Assembly: GCA_023443345.1 (NCBI GenBank)
Contig: JAEZUZ010000115.1
Span: 1-9,738, forward strand
Length of the DNA: 9,738 nt
Direction of reading: 5' to 3'
Source of the DNA: Bacillota bacterium
Lineage (GTDB): Bacteria; Bacillota; Clostridia; Peptostreptococcales; Acidaminobacteraceae
Shown: positions 7,055 to 9,738 of the stretch, piece by piece
Layout: each line of letters begins with the position of its first letter
Position numbering within the stretch: position 1 is the first letter of the stretch
Position numbers and translations under genes: made by a program
Notes under the pieces: generated by a model
What the model was told of the DNA's origin: nothing
What the model saw: only the letters and a program-made list of their open reading frames with translations
Database searches by the model: none

Positions 7055-7084
7055 TTGAGTAGGACATACTCGGAGTACACTCAA
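7055..7084 (-). promoter_or_regulatory. Nested dyads at the rpsU transcription start and leader
   Basis: Six-base arms TTGAGT (7084-7079) and ACTCAA (7060-7055) enclose a smaller hairpin, GAGTA, loop TGTCC, TACTC (7071-7057). TACTC also occurs at 7077-7073, so two copies compete for one GAGTA. TCCTA (7064-7060) could instead pair with TAGGA (7046-7042) at the edge of the Shine-Dalgarno. The outer dyad begins just after the -10 box. It could be an operator or a leader RNA fold; I do not recognise a known motif, and the helices are short. Confidence 0.35.
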
Positions 7085-7086
7085 CA

Positions 7087-7115
7087 ATTATATTATAAAT
7101 CAATTTAAAAATCAA
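7087..7115 (-). promoter_or_regulatory. Sigma-A-type promoter of rpsU-yqeY
   Basis: On the minus strand TTGATT (7115-7110) and TATAAT (7092-7087) are separated by exactly 17 bp, close to the housekeeping consensus. A second TATAAT at 7097-7092 shares one base with the first but would leave only a 12-bp spacer. Transcription should begin around 7081-7080, giving a leader of about 50 nt. The site lies 13 nt beyond the stop of the preceding gene, from which I see no terminator. Confidence 0.82.
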
Positions 7116-7127
7116 CGTTTATTTGAA

Positions 7128-9437
7128 CTATATATTATAATCTACAATAATTATGAATTGAATATTTTTGAGAAACTCTTCATCTTTTACAAATGATCTA
7201 AATTTAATATCCTTAGAGAACATATCTTTAATTTTATTTTCAAATTCTCTGACTGCATTATTTGAGAGTCCTGTTGTCTCATCTTTAAAAATTGATGTGC
7301 CATCTTTGATAGTAGATACTGCCTGCGCTACCTGAGCAACTCCTGAAATATACTTAGATATTCCAAAAGTAAACTCACTTATTCCGCCATAGAACTTACT
7401 TATGCCATCATAGAGTTTTAAAGACCCATCCTTTAACTCAACAGATGAATTATATAACATAGATCCTGCGCTATCTAACTTATCTATACTTTGATCAATC
7501 ATTTCTCTATTCTGAGTAAAATCTGAAAACTTAGAATATAAATCTATTATTTTATCAACCATTAAATTTGTAGCATACTCTAATGCTGGAGAATTTAGAG
7601 TAATATTTTTCTTTGCATCAAAATACTCTTTTAGTGATTTAAAGTACTTATCAAATCCATTCCTAAGTCCATCTTTATTATTTACTCCTTTAGAAATTTC
7701 ATCAACTCCTTTTACATATTCTCTAAGTCCACTATCAAATCTTTCATAACCATTTCTAAATTCATTGAATTTTTCTTTTAACTCAGCTATTTTTGTGGCA
7801 TCTATTTCATTTAATTTATCTCCAAATTTATCTAGAATATCTGTAACTAATTCTTTTTGATCTTCTAAGTTAGCTAGAGTTTCTTTAAAATAATCTAAAC
7901 TTGAATATATTTTATCAAGTCTATCCCTAGTTGATATGAGAGTTTGAATTTCCATATCTATATTTTCTGCTTTCTCTGCTATGAAATCTAGTAGCTTAAC
8001 TACATCTGGGTTGTTTTTATCAACTGCTACTTCATTTTCAGCATTAGTTAGACTACTCTTAATATCACTGAGATTTCCTATTGTAGAGGCAATATTTGAA
8101 CTAGATGTTCCAACTATATTTTTAATATTTTCTATATCACCTATATCTAGATCTTTAAACATTTCAGAAAAATTCTTAGAAAAATTTTTGATTAAATCAA
8201 TTAGTGCATTTAGTTCTTGCTCATTTAGATTTAAATTCATTGAAAATATGGAGTTAATATTGTTAAATGCCTCTAAAATCTTTGAACTTCCATCTAGCAA
8301 TCCTCCACTCTTATTTGCTTCATTTGAGAGTCTATCTAATCCATCGCCTACTTTATTTAGCCCATCCATTAGTGAGTTTGAGCCCTCTAAAAATTTATCT
8401 GTATGAGATAGATATTGATCAACTCCATTTAAATATTCAATAACTCCCTTTCTATATGCATCTAGAGCTCCTGATATATCTGAAACATTTAAGTTGCTAT
8501 CAAGTAAATTTGAAAGTTCTTTTATTTTAGAGGTGAGCATACTTACTCCTGTTGTGTACTGATACAATCCAGAACTGAATTTTTCTAATCCATTGTAATA
8601 CTCACCAATTGCATTTCTTATAATTTCTAAATTCTCCTCTAACTGAATACTTCCACTATTTATCTCATCGCCAGAGTTGTTTAGTTGATCTATTCCACTT
8701 GATAACTTTCCTATTCCAGAGTCCAATTCCCTAACTGAATTTTCTATTAAATTTAAATCTTTAAAGTTGTCTTTAAACGAATCTAGATCTAAGTCTATAT
8801 TCATTGGTACTGCTGCAATCTGAATTTGAGCAAGTTTTGCATTTTTTACATTTGCTTCTACTCTATATTTTTTTGAGGTATCTGGTAAATTTATTATATT
8901 TACCATCTTGTTGCTTCCATTATTTATAATTGAAGCCGATTCTGATTTTATATCGCTATAACTTTCAATATCAAAAGAGATTGAAGCATTAAGAGCCAGC
9001 TTTTTAAAATAATCACCTTCTACCTTAGGATTCTTTTTTATATTTAATTCAAGTGCAAATTCCCCGCTCTTTCCTTCTAAGTCCCTAGGTTCTATTTTTT
9101 TATTATCTAAATAGAAATCTATATCTATATCCCAAGGAATCTCTCTATTATCTAAAATACTCTGATAATAAAATGGATTTTCATTGCTTTTTACTTTTAG
9201 TTGATTTTCAGAATAATTAAATATTTCATAGTTGGATATCGGAATTAATTCTTTGGCATTTATTTTTTCATCAAATTCTAAGGAGTTATTTTCAACAGAA
9301 TTTACGACAATTACTTTATTTACTTCTCCACTTGAATTGACTTTTACATAGACAACTTCTTCTCTACTACTAACTTGAGCGAAGGAACTACTGCTAATTA
9401 AAACCAAAATTAGTATAAAATTAATTATCCTTTTCAT
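7128..9437 (-). CDS. Secreted Leu-x-x-Gly heptad-repeat protein, probable partner of MMPL transporter
   Basis: A 769-residue exported protein. Residues 1-20 form a signal peptide with a likely signal peptidase I site SFA|Q; no lipobox, sortase motif or full-length C-terminal membrane segment is visible (the last residues FIIIVDYNI are too short to span a membrane). Residues 25-215 form a folded-looking domain containing REEVVYVKVNSSGEV, NPFYYQSI, PWDIDIDFYLDNKKI and LEGKSGEFALELNI. From about 225 to 745 the protein is mostly helical, with x-x-x-Leu/Phe-x-x-Gly heptads clustered at 236-300, 328-390, 558-600 and 660-702 (for example LKDGSLKLYDGISKFYGGIS), as in YhgE/Pip-type proteins. Between these clusters are plain coiled-coil stretches. 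The ATG has AAGGAG 5 nt upstream and overlaps the transporter gene by 17 nt. I infer an extracellular helical rod acting with the transporter; cargo and mechanism are unknown. Confidence 0.85.
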   Translation of the reverse strand: MKRIINFILILVLISSSSFAQVSSREEVVYVKVNSSGEVNKVIVVNSVENNSLEFDEKINAKELIPISNYEIFNYSENQLKVKSNENPFYYQSILDNREIPWDIDIDFYLDNKKIEPRDLEGKSGEFALELNIKKNPKVEGDYFKKLALNASISFDIESYSDIKSESASIINNGSNKMVNIINLPDTSKKYRVEANVKNAKLAQIQIAAVPMNIDLDLDSFKDNFKDLNLIENSVRELDSGIGKLSSGIDQLNNSGDEINSGSIQLEENLEIIRNAIGEYYNGLEKFSSGLYQYTTGVSMLTSKIKELSNLLDSNLNVSDISGALDAYRKGVIEYLNGVDQYLSHTDKFLEGSNSLMDGLNKVGDGLDRLSNEANKSGGLLDGSSKILEAFNNINSIFSMNLNLNEQELNALIDLIKNFSKNFSEMFKDLDIGDIENIKNIVGTSSSNIASTIGNLSDIKSSLTNAENEVAVDKNNPDVVKLLDFIAEKAENIDMEIQTLISTRDRLDKIYSSLDYFKETLANLEDQKELVTDILDKFGDKLNEIDATKIAELKEKFNEFRNGYERFDSGLREYVKGVDEISKGVNNKDGLRNGFDKYFKSLKEYFDAKKNITLNSPALEYATNLMVDKIIDLYSKFSDFTQNREMIDQSIDKLDSAGSMLYNSSVELKDGSLKLYDGISKFYGGISEFTFGISKYISGVAQVAQAVSTIKDGTSIFKDETTGLSNNAVREFENKIKDMFSKDIKFRSFVKDEEFLKNIQFIIIVDYNI

Positions 9438-9738
9438 GTTTTCTCCTTAATGTTGTAAATCTTATAACTTTATCAAGTAGAATCAATAAAGCAGGAAGTA
9501 ATGTAATAACCATTATAAAGCTTAAAAATGCCCCTCTAGCAAGAACCTCCCCTAGCTGACTTACTACTTCAATACTTGAGATCCTTTCTAAAATAATCCC
9601 TGAAATCATCAGTATTGTAGCAGGAGTAATAAGAGGCCTAATGCTATCTATATTTGTCATTTCTATGCTCTTTATCTTATTTTATTTCTCTCTATTTCTT
9701 AAGTAATTATGAGTATATAGTATTGCATAATCAACTGT
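9421..9738 (-). pseudogene. MMPL/RND family transporter, C-terminal end, with in-frame stop
   Basis: The frame enters at the window edge as TVDYAILYTHNYLRNREK, the conserved segment of MMPL-type transporters, then meets TAA at 9682-9684. It continues in the same frame as NKIKSIEM and on through TPATILMISGIIL and GAFLSFIMVITLLPALLILL, the last two membrane helices, to a TAA at 9421-9423. The spacing between DYAIL and the next helix fits the family with one residue in place of the stop, so a single base change (for example AAA, GAA or CAA to TAA) explains it and no frameshift is needed. MMPL proteins are proton-driven exporters of lipids or other envelope molecules. Translation could restart at ATG 9660-9658, preceded by a weak AAAGAG. 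The possibilities are pseudogene, recent mutation, sequencing error or a split protein; the 5' part is outside the window. Confidence 0.75.

Noticed and set aside
6841..7080. Longer 79-residue version of bS21 starting at 7080
   Set aside because: The extra 17 residues do not match the family, the start coincides with the predicted transcription start, and the ATG at 7029 has a far better ribosome binding site.
7981..8406. Open frame of 141 codons on the plus strand
   Set aside because: It is antisense to the heptad-repeat gene, is Ser/Phe/Leu-rich low-complexity as expected from the reverse of Lys/Asp/Asn codons, and has no recognisable domain.
9421..9660. A separate 79-residue membrane protein starting at ATG 9660
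   Set aside because: The same frame continues upstream across one TAA into clear MMPL sequence, so a broken transporter gene is the simpler reading. Translation restart at 9660 remains possible.
9682..9684. TAA reassigned to an amino acid
   Set aside because: glyQS, cdd, rpsU, yqeY and the transporter itself all end normally at TAA, so reassignment is not credible.

Overview
The window looks like part of the chromosome of a low-GC, Gram-positive anaerobe in the clostridial/Tissierellia branch of the Firmicutes. Three things suggest this: strongly A/T-rich codon use, a single-chain (alpha2-type) glycyl-tRNA synthetase, and the conserved Firmicute order phoH-ybeY-(...)-cdd-era-recO-glyQS-PPDK regulator. 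I cannot name the genus. All eleven genes lie on the minus strand, so transcription runs from high to low coordinates.

In transcription order, the window opens with the 3' end of an MMPL/RND-type membrane transporter gene (9738 to 9421). Its frame is interrupted by an in-frame TAA at 9682-9684. It overlaps a large gene for a secreted protein rich in Leu-x-x-Gly heptads (9437 to 7128), probably its partner. A compact intergenic region (7127 to 7030) follows, with a near-consensus promoter, a leader containing small dyads and a strong G-rich Shine-Dalgarno. These drive rpsU (ribosomal protein bS21) and yqeY.

An A/T-rich hairpin with a U tract overlaps the yqeY stop codon and is probably a weak terminator or attenuator. 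After it comes a very tightly packed block: phoH (RNA-associated ATPase), ybeY (rRNA maturation endonuclease), a DUF3048 lipoprotein, cdd (cytidine deaminase), era (ribosome assembly GTPase), recO (recombination mediator), glyQS, and a partial gene for the pyruvate,phosphate dikinase regulatory protein running off the window at position 1. From phoH to the end, neighbouring genes overlap by 1 to 20 nt, except for a 17-nt gap before glyQS. This points to one translationally coupled operon devoted to ribosome biogenesis, translation and basic metabolism.

Most of this is ordinary housekeeping DNA. The points worth a second look are the in-frame stop in the transporter and its apparently intact secreted partner; the DUF3048 lipoprotein sitting where many Firmicutes have dgkA, together with the missing yqfF/pgpH between phoH and ybeY; the rpsU leader; the weak terminator splitting rpsU-yqeY from phoH; and a RecO without zinc-finger cysteines. 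I found no RNA genes, CRISPR arrays, insertion sequences or attachment sites. The only non-coding stretches are about 100 bases before rpsU and about 50 bases before phoH.
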